Numbered from the stretch's first letter, positions 44,720-54,546 are shown. The stretch is 64,000 nt of DNA from Alistipes sp. (GCA_017536555.1 JAFXHE010000001.1:101104-165103), one strand, 5' to 3'. Notes: generated by a model from the letters alone, not told the origin. A program made the numbers and translations.

Positions 44720-46354
44720 ATGAAGAGAGTACTTATATATATGTACACAGCACTGCTCGTTGCAGTGGTGGGATGTACGCCTGAACAACCAGAGATTATC
44801 TACCCCGAGCCCGACTATGCCAATGTGGAGCTGTCGTCAGCAAGTGCCGTCGTTGAGCGTGAGGGTGGCGTAAAGGAGATTTTTGTTAACACCAACCGCG
44901 AGTCGTGGCGTGTTGAGTGTGCTTCGGAGTGGGTAGACTACAGCATCGAGGATAACTCACTCAAGCTATATGTCGATGCCAACGACGCTGATGCCAGCCG
45001 TATGGCCATCATCCACGTTGTGGCAGGTAGCGAGCCAGACACCGCCATAGCGCGCTTCAAGCTAATGCAGCTTGGCAGTTCTGCACGCGACCTCTCGGCA
45101 GTAGCAACAGCAAATAGCTATATAAGCACGACACAGACCACCGTTAAATTCCGTGCCGACGTTAAAGGTAATGGCGCGGGCGATGGCAACTCACGCTATA
45201 TGGCTACGTATGGTGTAAAAATCGAGGGTGCAGCCTATGCCGACGTGGTATGGGAGGCGACATTTGATGGCGATAAGACACGTAGCTGCGACATCATTGC
45301 AGGCAGCCCGCTATACTCTGCCAGCGATGCAAGCATCTATCTCACTACGGGTGCTACCGAGGGTAATGCCCTGGTGGGTATATTCAACAGCCGCGGCGAG
45401 ATACTCTGGAGCTGGCATATTTGGGTTACCGACGACGAGATAGGAGAGTCAAATGCCAATAACTTGACGTGGATGGATCGCAACCTCGGCGCACTGACTA
45501 CTGATATGGACGATATCGCAAACCGCGGTATGCTCTACCAGTGGGGACGCAAGGAGCCATTCCTACCATCGCCTGCCGCCTATGTCGAGATGCCCACACA
45601 CAGCTATGACGACGATTATAACATCACCGAGAGCGAGGAAGAGTACTACGCGATACAGGCAGAGATAGAGGCTAATCGCGTGGTTGTGAATGTAAACAAC
45701 ACGCAGCGTGGCGACGGTGTTGGCGAGTGGCAGTATGTGGGCTACCCTGCTCCCGTTGCTCTCAATGCCCCAGGAAATATCGACTACGCCACAAAGCATC
45801 CTATGACCATACTCGCCTGCCGCACCGATATAGCCATCGGCGAGTATCTCTTCGACTGGTATATGCAGCAAGACCTTATGAATACGTCGGGAGTGCTTAT
45901 GCAGTCGGAGTCGCAGCTATGGGGCGATGCCGAGCCTAACAGCGAGTATAAGACAATGTTTGACCCCTGTCCTCCTGGCTACTGCATTCCTCCACGTGGT
46001 GCCTTTGGCGAGATACCCGCGGAGTATGCCTGCACGTATGTCAGCGACGAGTGGACAAAGGAGCCTTATGGCTGGCGATGGACGGGTGGCACAGGCGACT
46101 TCTTCCCCTCTACAGGAAATTTCGATGTCGCGGGACTCATTGGCGAGACCTCGGAGAAGATGCTCTACTGGACCGCCGAGAGTTTTGGTAACGGCAGCGC
46201 AGGCTTCGGCAAGGCTGCAACGCTCTTTGTCGCCTTCAACGACATATACTACGGCATATACCCGCTTCTTGATGCCACTATTGCGGGCTCGTGGTACTCA
46301 TACGGTGCACGCGCCTATGCAGCATCTGTGCGCTGCGTGAAAGAGCAGAAGTAA
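44720..46354 (+). CDS. BACON lipoprotein with a fibrobacter-paralogous-like C-terminal domain
   Basis: 544 residues. The lipobox is at Cys19 (AVVGC). A BACON-like domain spans about 35-120 (EGGVKEIFVNTNRESWRVE). The C-terminal half contains NLTWMDRNLGALT and NRGMLYQWGRKEPFLPS, together with MFDPCPPGYCIPP and MLYWTAESFGNG, which recur in Bacteroidales surface proteins of the FISUMP or fimbrial-tip type. It is rich in Trp and Tyr. Function is unknown; tip adhesin-like binding is an inference. It lies in the middle of the operon, 15 bases after the repeat protein. Confidence 0.72.
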   Translation: MKRVLIYMYTALLVAVVGCTPEQPEIIYPEPDYANVELSSASAVVEREGGVKEIFVNTNRESWRVECASEWVDYSIEDNSLKLYVDANDADASRMAIIHVVAGSEPDTAIARFKLMQLGSSARDLSAVATANSYISTTQTTVKFRADVKGNGAGDGNSRYMATYGVKIEGAAYADVVWEATFDGDKTRSCDIIAGSPLYSASDASIYLTTGATEGNALVGIFNSRGEILWSWHIWVTDDEIGESNANNLTWMDRNLGALTTDMDDIANRGMLYQWGRKEPFLPSPAAYVEMPTHSYDDDYNITESEEEYYAIQAEIEANRVVVNVNNTQRGDGVGEWQYVGYPAPVALNAPGNIDYATKHPMTILACRTDIAIGEYLFDWYMQQDLMNTSGVLMQSESQLWGDAEPNSEYKTMFDPCPPGYCIPPRGAFGEIPAEYACTYVSDEWTKEPYGWRWTGGTGDFFPSTGNFDVAGLIGETSEKMLYWTAESFGNGSAGFGKAATLFVAFNDIYYGIYPLLDATIAGSWYSYGARAYAASVRCVKEQK

Positions 46355-46389
46355 CGACCGAAAACAAAAAAACTAATAATTCTAACACA

Positions 46390-46527
46390 ATGGAGAAAAC
46401 AATTTACTCAACCCCCGCTATCACGGTAGAGGATGTGATGGTGGAACACGGCTATAGCTACAGCTATGGCGATTATGGCGAGCCAGGTCAGGACTCTGGC
46501 TATAATGATTATGATGAAGATCTCTAA
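46390..46527 (+). CDS. 45-residue acidic tyrosine/glycine-rich peptide
   Basis: The ATG at 46390 encodes 45 residues: a short leader-like start (MEKTIYSTPAITVEDVM) and a tail rich in Tyr, Gly, Asp and Glu (GYSYSYGDYGEPGQ and DSGYNDYDEDL). There is no signal peptide, membrane helix or cysteine. The frame is open upstream into the previous gene, but this ATG follows its stop and begins the plausible peptide. The next gene starts 7 bases later. Small proteins beginning with a similar MKKxYxxPxIxV pattern occur beside Bacteroidales surface genes; their role is not known to me. Confidence 0.65.
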   Translation: MEKTIYSTPAITVEDVMVEHGYSYSYGDYGEPGQDSGYNDYDEDL

Positions 46528-46540
46528 AAATTGAATGGCT

Positions 46541-49500
46541 ATGAAGAAGATTTTTATGTTTTTGTCTTTCGTTGCTGTAGCAGCAATGGGAGTTACAGCT
46601 TGCCATAATGAGTTTGAGGAGACCAACGTCAACAATCCCGAGGTAATACCCAGTGAGGTGCTTATTAGCTTTGTTGCCGATGCTACGACAACACGTACAG
46701 CAGTAGATACCTCAAGCGATGAGGCTCCCGTGTTTAGCTGGAGCGATGATGAGACCTTTACCGTTCTGGAGCAGACAGATGCTCTTGCAGTATCGTCTAA
46801 TGTAACATACGAGAAGGTTGAGGGCAAGGCAAATATCACAGCTGCATTTGCCACCAACGAGGGTAAGGCGGAGTACAAATATGTCACCGTATACCCCGAA
46901 AGTGGCTTTAAGTCAGCCGAGAGCATTGACGTAGCTACCCTTCAGCTGCCCGCCACACAGACTATGGCAGAGGCATCTTATGACCCCAATGCCGACCTTA
47001 TGGTGTCGAAGCCTGTAGTAGTAGATGCACAGCCCACCGCAGCACAGCAGGTGGAGTTTACACGTGTAGCTGCCGTTGTCAAGATGACACTCAAGAACTT
47101 AAAGCTTGAGGCGGGCGACGAGGTAGAGAGAGTTATCTTCACTGCCGAGGGCGAGAAGAGGCTTGCAGGTAGTGTTAACGTCAACCTTAACGCTCCCCAC
47201 GAGTTCACAGTGAAAGAGGGCGTAAACAGCGTGAGTGTAGCTACCACCAAGAAGGACGATGTATATTTCACCGTGCTGCCTACAACACTTGAGGCTGGCG
47301 ATGCTTACACTATCACTGTTGTCACCAATAGGAGGCTCTATGTCAAGCAGGGCAAGATCGCCGAGGGCAAGACCCTTACGCTTGAGGCAGGTATGGTTAA
47401 CCGCTTTGGTGTTAATATGCAGGATGTTGCTGCAAGTGAGAAGTGGGTGCTTGTACGCGACGCCTCAACCCTTGAGGCTGGCGATATTGTGACTATTGCG
47501 GCAAAGAACTATAACTATGTTATGGGTTGTAACCGTGTAGCCAACTACCCATTCGCTTCATACAATACCGACATCATTAAAGCTGGAGATTATCTCTATC
47601 ACCCAATCATCACAAATCCTGCAGATGATTATGAGTATATGGTTCAGCCTCTGATACTTGCAAAGCAGGATGCAAATAAGGCTGCATTTGATTTCTACGA
47701 TGGAATAGATTATGAGAGCGTTGCCAAGAAGACAGGATACCTTACAAGTGCCGAGACAAATAACTATCTCCAACTCCAAGATTATCCGTCAATGAACTCT
47801 GCATTTGAAATCACAATTACAGATGGTGTAGCTACTATAGAAGCCAAAGATAGCGAGCACACAAACAAACTTTTGAAATTCTTTAACTATAATCCAAACT
47901 ATACTACATCATCCTATCGTCGTTTTGTATGTATAGATGCTGCAAAAATAGACGCAACAAAACACGATGACGTCTGCATATATAAGTTGGCAGGAGCCAA
48001 GGGTACTGTACCCGTTGCAGGTGCTGTTGTCACTGTTCCCGATAAGGATGAGTCAGTTGTGATAGGCATAGAGGGTGTTGCAGAGTTGACCGCATTTGAG
48101 GAGGTTAAATTCAACTATGTTGGCGACTGGGCAATTGAGGCTACAAGCGATGCTGCTTGGCTCACTCTCGACTACGCAGATGGCGTTCTTCGCTACCTTG
48201 CAGGTGCAAACGAGGGTACTGCACGCAAAGCAAATGTCACTATCACTGCTACGCACGATGGCGAGGAGACAAAGAGTTGGACATTCCAAGTTGTACAGAA
48301 GGGTGCTCCTATTAAGGTTACTATTGCCGAGTTTATCGAGAAGGAGGTAGACGCATATATAGAGTATGAGGTTACAGGTAAACTTACCAAAAAGGCTTCT
48401 GGTTTATCGGGTGGCAATACCATCACCGATATTAATGGCGAAACTGCAACCTTCAAATACGTAGAGATGGCTGAAGGTGGTAACTTCTACGAAAATAAAG
48501 ATATAGAGCTCGGTGATATCGTTACTATCGTAGCAGTAGTATCAGATGAGGCTACTGGTGGCTCAAGCGCAGCTCACGCCATCTGCAAGGGTTACTACAA
48601 TCTCGAGGCAGAGGTAGAGAACGGACTTGTTGCTTACACGGGTGGCAGCGTGGATATTACGCTCAATAAGTTGGGAACAATAGCCCCAGTTGGCAATATC
48701 TCTTGCACAACAGATGAAGACTTTGCCGACGTTGCCTACACAACCAACGCTAACAAGGCTACCATCACGCTTTCTGCCAATAGTGGCGCACCCCGTCAGG
48801 CGATTGTGTCATTTACAGACGGCTACGCCACAACCTCGGTTGCTGTTGTTCAGAGTGCCGACACTACAAAGGGCAACACTTGGGAGCTTGTTACCGATGC
48901 ATCAACACTTGCTGAATGTGACCAAGTTATTATTGCCGCCAAGGATTACGATGTGGCAATGAGTACAACTATCGAAAGTGAGCGTCGTAATGCTGTTGCT
49001 GTTACCAAGCTTGGTAACTACTACATCATCCCAACTCCCGATGCCCAAACTTTGGTTTTGGCAAACGGCTCGGTAGATGACACCTTCGCCTTCTACGATG
49101 GCGTAAACAAGGGCTTCCTTGTATCGAGCAGCACATCGTATAAGCTCAACAACCAGAGCTACATCGATGCTAACACCTCATTCACCATTACTATAGCCGA
49201 TGGCGTAGCAACCATTGGAAATAAGGAGGGTACGTATAATGAGAACAAGCTGTACTACCGCGAGGGCTCTTCATATAACTACTTCTATAGTGGCGAAACA
49301 GAGAAGCAGGCTATCTGCCTCTATCGCTTGGTAGGCGTTAAGGGCAGCATCCCAGTAACCCCTGCCGATGTGACAGTTCCTGCAGATACAAAGAATGTGG
49401 TAATTCCCGAGGAGGGTGCTGCCGTAGCAACACCTATCAACGATGTAGTATTCAACTATGTTGGCGACTGGACAATCTCTGCTACTGCAAATGCCGATTG

Positions 49501-50725
49501 GATTAGCTTTGACTTTGACAAGGCAAGCAACAAGCTCACCTACACAGCTTTGGCAAATGATGGTGAGGTACGCGAGGCTACTGCAACCATCACAGCTACT
49601 ATGGAGGGTCAGGAGACACTCTCTTGGACATTCAACCTTCTCCAGAAGGGCGCACCAGAGGAGATTACTTGCGATGCGCTAAACGACAAGACACAGAATG
49701 TGGATATAACATATAAGCTTACTGGTAGAATTGTAGAGATATCTACTTCATCGTCTGGAACATTTATGCTCGATGACGGCACTGGTCGACAGGCAAAAAT
49801 CACCTACCTATACACAGATGGTGGCGTCAAGGTTGAGGGTAATGAGGATATCGGACTTGCAGTTGGCGATGTTGTAACAGTCACTACAACAGTTTATTCA
49901 AAGGGCTATGGTGGTAATAGCAAATATCACTCTACCTACAAGGGTCACTATCGCTTAACTGCAACAGCCGATAAGAACCTTATTGGTTACGAGGGTGGCA
50001 CAGCGACCTTTAATATTGCTACCTCGGGCAATATGTTACCCGAGGGTGAGGTTGTCAAGGGTGCACCCGCAGAGGCTTACGACTTTGTAACCTTTGATTA
50101 CACCGACAATGCAGCGACTGCAACCGCAACATTTGCAGCAAATAGCGGTGCAGCACGCAATGCAGAGTTTAAGTTTACATACGGTTTGGCATCTGTAACC
50201 GTTGCTGTCGGTCAGTATAACCACCCCGATGTAAAGAAGGGCTGGTTCCTCGTTACCGATGTTAATGAGCTTGCTGTGGGCGATAAGGTGATTATTGCAG
50301 CCAAGAGCCCCGATGGTACTTTGGACTATGGATTTGCAGATCCTACAAGTTCAACTACCAGTACGCAAAAAGGAATAGCTATTGAACTATTGGGTAATTC
50401 GATAAAAGATGTAGCTGGTCTTGATCAATTTACCCTCGGAAATGGTTCGGATGATTGTGTTGGCACATGGTCATTTAAAGATAGTAAGTATGGTAGATAT
50501 TTAGGATATAGTAGTAGCTATCTTAAACTTAGTACGTCAATTGATGCAAACAGTTCGTGGGCTGTAACTATTGCCTCTGATGGCAAGGCAACATTGGTAT
50601 CTCAAACCTCTTACAGCAAGAATACAATGATGTTTAACTATACTGCATCAAATCAGACTTTTGCGTTATATACTGCTACTACAACTGGCAAGGGTGCAAT
50701 TTACATCTATAAGTACTTCGAGTAG
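46541..50725 (+). CDS. Giant fimbrillin-like lipoprotein with repeated BACON modules
   Basis: 1394 residues from the ATG at 46541; another ATG lies two codons upstream. The lipobox is at Cys21 (GVTAC). Residues about 30-290 resemble a fimbrillin N-terminal domain (TRTAVDTS, FSWSDDETFTV, VEFTRVAAVVKMTLKNL). Then a module recurs: W-x-LV-x-DAST-L-x-x-x-D-x-V-x-IAAK starts near 300, 779 and 1234. The first two copies continue into a FNYVGDW BACON-like domain (near 524 and 971) and an OB-fold-like segment. The third stops at the C-terminus. It is probably a long surface or pilus-associated stalk; function is unknown. Confidence 0.75.
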   Translation: MKKIFMFLSFVAVAAMGVTACHNEFEETNVNNPEVIPSEVLISFVADATTTRTAVDTSSDEAPVFSWSDDETFTVLEQTDALAVSSNVTYEKVEGKANITAAFATNEGKAEYKYVTVYPESGFKSAESIDVATLQLPATQTMAEASYDPNADLMVSKPVVVDAQPTAAQQVEFTRVAAVVKMTLKNLKLEAGDEVERVIFTAEGEKRLAGSVNVNLNAPHEFTVKEGVNSVSVATTKKDDVYFTVLPTTLEAGDAYTITVVTNRRLYVKQGKIAEGKTLTLEAGMVNRFGVNMQDVAASEKWVLVRDASTLEAGDIVTIAAKNYNYVMGCNRVANYPFASYNTDIIKAGDYLYHPIITNPADDYEYMVQPLILAKQDANKAAFDFYDGIDYESVAKKTGYLTSAETNNYLQLQDYPSMNSAFEITITDGVATIEAKDSEHTNKLLKFFNYNPNYTTSSYRRFVCIDAAKIDATKHDDVCIYKLAGAKGTVPVAGAVVTVPDKDESVVIGIEGVAELTAFEEVKFNYVGDWAIEATSDAAWLTLDYADGVLRYLAGANEGTARKANVTITATHDGEETKSWTFQVVQKGAPIKVTIAEFIEKEVDAYIEYEVTGKLTKKASGLSGGNTITDINGETATFKYVEMAEGGNFYENKDIELGDIVTIVAVVSDEATGGSSAAHAICKGYYNLEAEVENGLVAYTGGSVDITLNKLGTIAPVGNISCTTDEDFADVAYTTNANKATITLSANSGAPRQAIVSFTDGYATTSVAVVQSADTTKGNTWELVTDASTLAECDQVIIAAKDYDVAMSTTIESERRNAVAVTKLGNYYIIPTPDAQTLVLANGSVDDTFAFYDGVNKGFLVSSSTSYKLNNQSYIDANTSFTITIADGVATIGNKEGTYNENKLYYREGSSYNYFYSGETEKQAICLYRLVGVKGSIPVTPADVTVPADTKNVVIPEEGAAVATPINDVVFNYVGDWTISATANADWISFDFDKASNKLTYTALANDGEVREATATITATMEGQETLSWTFNLLQKGAPEEITCDALNDKTQNVDITYKLTGRIVEISTSSSGTFMLDDGTGRQAKITYLYTDGGVKVEGNEDIGLAVGDVVTVTTTVYSKGYGGNSKYHSTYKGHYRLTATADKNLIGYEGGTATFNIATSGNMLPEGEVVKGAPAEAYDFVTFDYTDNAATATATFAANSGAARNAEFKFTYGLASVTVAVGQYNHPDVKKGWFLVTDVNELAVGDKVIIAAKSPDGTLDYGFADPTSSTTSTQKGIAIELLGNSIKDVAGLDQFTLGNGSDDCVGTWSFKDSKYGRYLGYSSSYLKLSTSIDANSSWAVTIASDGKATLVSQTSYSKNTMMFNYTASNQTFALYTATTTGKGAIYIYKYFE

Positions 50726-50727
50726 TT

Positions 50728-52050
50728 ATGAATCTTGTTAAAACATATCTTTCAAAGGTTATGGTGGCGTGTGCCACCATAGCCTTTATGCTATCGTGTG
50801 ACCCAGCAGAGGAGCAGGTGGTGGAGCATCCCGATATTAGGCTAAATATCACTGTGGATGATATCACGGCAACAACAGCAAAGATAAAGGTTACGCACGA
50901 CGGCGAGAGCAGCGATACGTGGTATGGCTTTGTCACCGACGACACCACAACAGATGCAGCAACGCTTATCGCCGCACAGGTTGCCGAGGGCATAACAGCC
51001 AACGAGCTACACCGCAGCAAGCAGTATATAACAATACTTGAGGCTCTGCAGCCCGAGACATCATACCGCTATATAGCTATTGGCGTAAGTGCCAAGGGCG
51101 TTACGTATGGCGAGGTGTGCGCGGTGGAGTTCAAGACACTCTCAACAGGTGGCACAACACCCGATGACTACAACGGAATGAGTGCGAATGATGCGTGGAC
51201 GGTGATGTACATTGGCGAGGATGAGGTAAATGGCGTGGCATACGAGCACGTGGTAAAGGTGCGCAGCACGGACAACAACCCATACGCCATAACAATAGTC
51301 TATGCCGAGCAGTATGACCCCTACCAGCTACGCGACCTTGCAGAGGCGATGCTCGAGGATATGATGGCATATCTAAAGGAGTTCAACGCCACAAACGGCA
51401 CATCGTACAAGTTTAGCGATATGCTGTACACAGGCTCTGCCGCCGACCCATTCGACCTCAACCCTGGAGTATACCGAGCATTGGCCATAGGCTACACGCC
51501 CGAAGGCGAGGTGAGTGGCTTGTATGCCGTAAGTGACGAGTTTGAAATAAAAGAGGCTATGGCATCGGCGGCATACAGCGCGTGGCTCGGCGAGTGGAAC
51601 ATCGAGGGACAAAATCACGCTGTTACACCCGTAGTATTAAGCAAGAAGATTGCAAACAAGTCATTCACGATGACGGGCTGGGAGGGCTTCGACGACCTTG
51701 CGATAGAGGTGGAGTACAACGCCGAGCTGGATGCGATATTCTTCTACTCGCAGCTTGTTGCCGAGGACTACGACCTCGGTGCGGAGTATGGCAAAGCAGA
51801 TATATACCTCTTTGCAGGCGACGAGGATGGCTACTACTACGACAATAAAGATGGCGACTACTACATAGCCATTGGCGGCATACTCGATGATGGCGTGCGC
51901 GCAATAGTACGCTACGGTGTTAATGTGCCAGGCTATCCCAAGTTTGTACAGATGTTCTTTATGGCAGACATCGACGGCAATTTCTACGCTCTCACTGCCG
52001 AGGATGACATACCGTCGTTCATTGCAGGTATGAACGCCACACAGAACTAA
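50728..52050 (+). CDS. Surface lipoprotein with a fibronectin-III-like domain
   Basis: 440 residues, starting 2 bases after the preceding stop. The lipobox is at Cys24 (MLSC). Residues about 35-135 resemble a fibronectin type III or Ig-like domain (DITATTAKIKVTHDG to ALQPETSYRYIAIGVSA). After a Gly/Thr linker, a region with YEHVVKVRSTDNNPYAITIV follows, then a C-terminal beta domain (LGEWNIEGQNHAV) similar in outline to that of the first gene of the operon. Many Asp and Tyr residues are present. No catalytic motif is seen. A strong terminator follows, so this is the operon's last gene. Confidence 0.72.
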   Translation: MNLVKTYLSKVMVACATIAFMLSCDPAEEQVVEHPDIRLNITVDDITATTAKIKVTHDGESSDTWYGFVTDDTTTDAATLIAAQVAEGITANELHRSKQYITILEALQPETSYRYIAIGVSAKGVTYGEVCAVEFKTLSTGGTTPDDYNGMSANDAWTVMYIGEDEVNGVAYEHVVKVRSTDNNPYAITIVYAEQYDPYQLRDLAEAMLEDMMAYLKEFNATNGTSYKFSDMLYTGSAADPFDLNPGVYRALAIGYTPEGEVSGLYAVSDEFEIKEAMASAAYSAWLGEWNIEGQNHAVTPVVLSKKIANKSFTMTGWEGFDDLAIEVEYNAELDAIFFYSQLVAEDYDLGAEYGKADIYLFAGDEDGYYYDNKDGDYYIAIGGILDDGVRAIVRYGVNVPGYPKFVQMFFMADIDGNFYALTAEDDIPSFIAGMNATQN

Positions 52051-52074
52051 TGGGCGTTAGGTAAAAGAGAAGAA

Positions 52075-52113
52075 GGGGATGACTAAAACTGAATTAGTCA
52101 TCCCCATTTTATT
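52075..52113. terminator. Intrinsic terminator ending the lipoprotein operon
   Basis: GGGGATGACTAA (52075-52086) pairs perfectly with TTAGTCATCCCC (52094-52105) around a 7-base loop. ATTTTATTT follows on the plus strand. It also lies at the end of the converging gene at 52127. Confidence 0.9.
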
Positions 52114-52126
52114 TGGATTGCAGTGT

Positions 52127-54313
52127 TTATAGTGTCTGGGCGTCTGACATATACTCATAATTGCGTGTTGCATTTACTGGACATACAGCCGTATTTACAA
52201 CATCCTGCTCGTCGCTCACAATGACTAATACCTCAAGATTTGCTGTCACCCAACTACTATCTATGGTCACAGAGTAACTCTTCTCGGCAACCTGACCAAC
52301 TGAAAGATAGCCGAGGCTATCGCCCAACATATAATCCTGATTGTAACTGCTTGCTATATAGCGCAGTGCGTGGTTAGCAACCCTATGCAAATCAGATGTA
52401 GCACCATTTTGATTAGGAGAGGATATATTGTTTTCGAGCACCCATACAGCAATATTATACTTCTGCTCCTTTGCCGCCATCACATCTACATCAATAGAGA
52501 GTTTTCCAGATTTTGCAGATGTTGTAATGGCGATACCAGCATCTGCGCCAAACTTATTGCGGTTGGCGTTGAAGATATTGCTCATCGTGGTATTCACAAA
52601 GATAAGATCTGATGAGCCACGAGCTATTGTGCCATCTGCAAAGTTCAGATACATAGACGGATAACCTGTCGGGCTATAGAATTTATTCACAACGGTTGCA
52701 GCATAGGAGTATGCAGGATCAACACCAGAGGGCGCAAACGCGCCACCGTGTATCGCCACCTCGTTGTAATATTCCGCAAACTTTGAGTTAGCCAAAGCAT
52801 TGAGGCGGTCAATAACCTGTGGACAGTAGCCACAATTAACGCCTGTATGGTCAACTATGAGCAGCCTGTGGTTGAAAGGCGACTCAATGATAGGCTCGTC
52901 GCCACTTTCAGGCTCCTTGCCTGCAACGAAGTCGTATGCACGGATATAGTCAGCATACTTACTCCAGTTGGGGTGCGCCTTATATGCTGCAACTGCGCTC
53001 TCGGGAACATAAATTGTGCAACCGATATAGGTATACATACCCGATGAGTCGCTCACCAGCGCATAATTACCCAAAGATGGAGGGGTGGTAGCACGAATAT
53101 ATAGCTTCTGCATATTGCCACAATTGGTAAAGGCTCCATCACCAATGCTCTTGATACCGCTACCAATATGTACCTCCTCAAGATTTTGAGATTTAAAGAA
53201 TGCCGAACCACCGATAGTAGTCACGCTATGCGGCAGGTAGATAATCTGCAAGTCACTATTATAGAATTCAACACTATTTACCGCTGTCACACTCGCATCA
53301 CAGGTGATACAATATAGCGAGTAACACATTTCGCCAATACATACACCAGACTCGTGCGACGTAATATTAGCATCGAATGGCTGTGATTTATATGTGACAA
53401 AATCGCCACCATAGGTGTTATACCACACTTGATTGTTTGCTGGATAGAAAACCTCAGCCGGCTCGGGAACAAACTCAAATGCAGACATCGGGAGTATCGT
53501 GCGGCGCGATATAACGACCTTTTTAGAGGTGCTCTTGGTCATCTTCTCGCCACGCGTATTCTCAATCTCAATGGTTATACCCCGACTAAATGTTTGAGGC
53601 ATAAGACCAATATAAAACATTGTAGCACTGCTTTTTGAGAGCGACACGCCATCGGCACAGTTGAGCGTAATTGACTTAATAGGGCTCTTATCCGCAACAA
53701 ACGATGCTGTAGCATCATCGACATCAATCTGTATATTGCCAGCGAGTTGCTCGCCATTGTTGCCCGTGAGCTTTATGGAGCGTATACTCTGGTTATCTCC
53801 CTTAAGAGCTATCCTCAACCAGCCATATACATTCTTAAGACCAATATTCTCGGTCACACTCTGCGAGACCATTATGTTTCCTCCTGCGCCATAGCTATCC
53901 TCTACATAGTGCTGCTCGGCTGTGGTAGTTAACTTAACGGTATTAGCCGCCATATTATAGACATAGTTGGCGTTATCGGGATATAACACCACGATACTAC
54001 CCTCCCTACTTGGTCTTGTTACATTGCCAACGGGGGTAATCACTCCCGAGCGATCACCCGTATTACCTTGAAACTGCCACTGCTGATACGCCTCTGACTT
54101 ATAGAATACCGTCAACAAATCGTTCTTATTCCACACCGTCTTGCAGGCATCATCGAGATAAATACGCGTATCATCGCCCTCAAGGCTCACATTAAGCTCA
54201 AGGTTTTGTTCCACGCGCTCCTCAACGCTAACAGACTCGACATCAATCTCATATTGCGAACAGCCTACAAGGGCTACCAATGCAAGCAAAAAAAGATATA
54301 CACATCTTCTCAT
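52127..54313 (-). CDS. Fimbrillin-like / BspA-repeat / Omp28-like chimeric lipoprotein
   Basis: 728 residues. The lipobox is at Cys18 (LVGC). Residues about 35-285 resemble a fimbrillin-like domain (DDTRIYLDDACKTVWNKNDLLTVF). Residues about 330-455 hold BspA-type LRR_5 repeats (IIYLPHSVTTIGGSAF, EVHIGSGIKSIGDGAF, IYVPESAVAAYKAHPNW). Residues about 478-728 match the Omp28-related thioredoxin-like fold, with CGYC at 494-497 and YNEVAIHGGAF. It combines a surface anchor, a repeat surface and a possible redox or binding domain. The ligand is unknown. It converges on the preceding lipoprotein operon and has its own promoter. Confidence 0.8.
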   Translation of the reverse strand: MRRCVYLFLLALVALVGCSQYEIDVESVSVEERVEQNLELNVSLEGDDTRIYLDDACKTVWNKNDLLTVFYKSEAYQQWQFQGNTGDRSGVITPVGNVTRPSREGSIVVLYPDNANYVYNMAANTVKLTTTAEQHYVEDSYGAGGNIMVSQSVTENIGLKNVYGWLRIALKGDNQSIRSIKLTGNNGEQLAGNIQIDVDDATASFVADKSPIKSITLNCADGVSLSKSSATMFYIGLMPQTFSRGITIEIENTRGEKMTKSTSKKVVISRRTILPMSAFEFVPEPAEVFYPANNQVWYNTYGGDFVTYKSQPFDANITSHESGVCIGEMCYSLYCITCDASVTAVNSVEFYNSDLQIIYLPHSVTTIGGSAFFKSQNLEEVHIGSGIKSIGDGAFTNCGNMQKLYIRATTPPSLGNYALVSDSSGMYTYIGCTIYVPESAVAAYKAHPNWSKYADYIRAYDFVAGKEPESGDEPIIESPFNHRLLIVDHTGVNCGYCPQVIDRLNALANSKFAEYYNEVAIHGGAFAPSGVDPAYSYAATVVNKFYSPTGYPSMYLNFADGTIARGSSDLIFVNTTMSNIFNANRNKFGADAGIAITTSAKSGKLSIDVDVMAAKEQKYNIAVWVLENNISSPNQNGATSDLHRVANHALRYIASSYNQDYMLGDSLGYLSVGQVAEKSYSVTIDSSWVTANLEVLVIVSDEQDVVNTAVCPVNATRNYEYMSDAQTL

Positions 54314-54397
54314 TTTACCAATGTGTTTAGCAGATTAAAACTTCTCATTCAGATTATCAAACATATATCTCACACCAAAAAACAACTTGCTGCATCA

Positions 54398-54405
54398 CAA
54401 AGGTA
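54398..54405 (-). promoter_or_regulatory. -7 box (TACCTTTG) of the chimeric lipoprotein gene
   Basis: On the minus strand 54405-54398 reads TACCTTTG, giving a leader of about 78 bases to the ATG at 54313. Confidence 0.6.
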
Positions 54406-54501
54406 CTCTTTTTTTTGGCATAGACAAACGATTGCCCATAAAAATTCGCACTAACATATTTTTATCTATGCTGCACTCTTGTTTATTGTGCGGCAATTTT
54501 A

Positions 54502-54509
54502 TAACTTTG
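54502..54509 (+). promoter_or_regulatory. -7 box (TAACTTTG) of the GH109-kinase operon
   Basis: TAACTTTG lies 37 bases before the ATG at 54547. A TTGT partial match lies at the -33 position. Confidence 0.6.
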
Positions 54510-54546
54510 TAATAACTATAACAAACATCTCAAACATCACGAAGAT

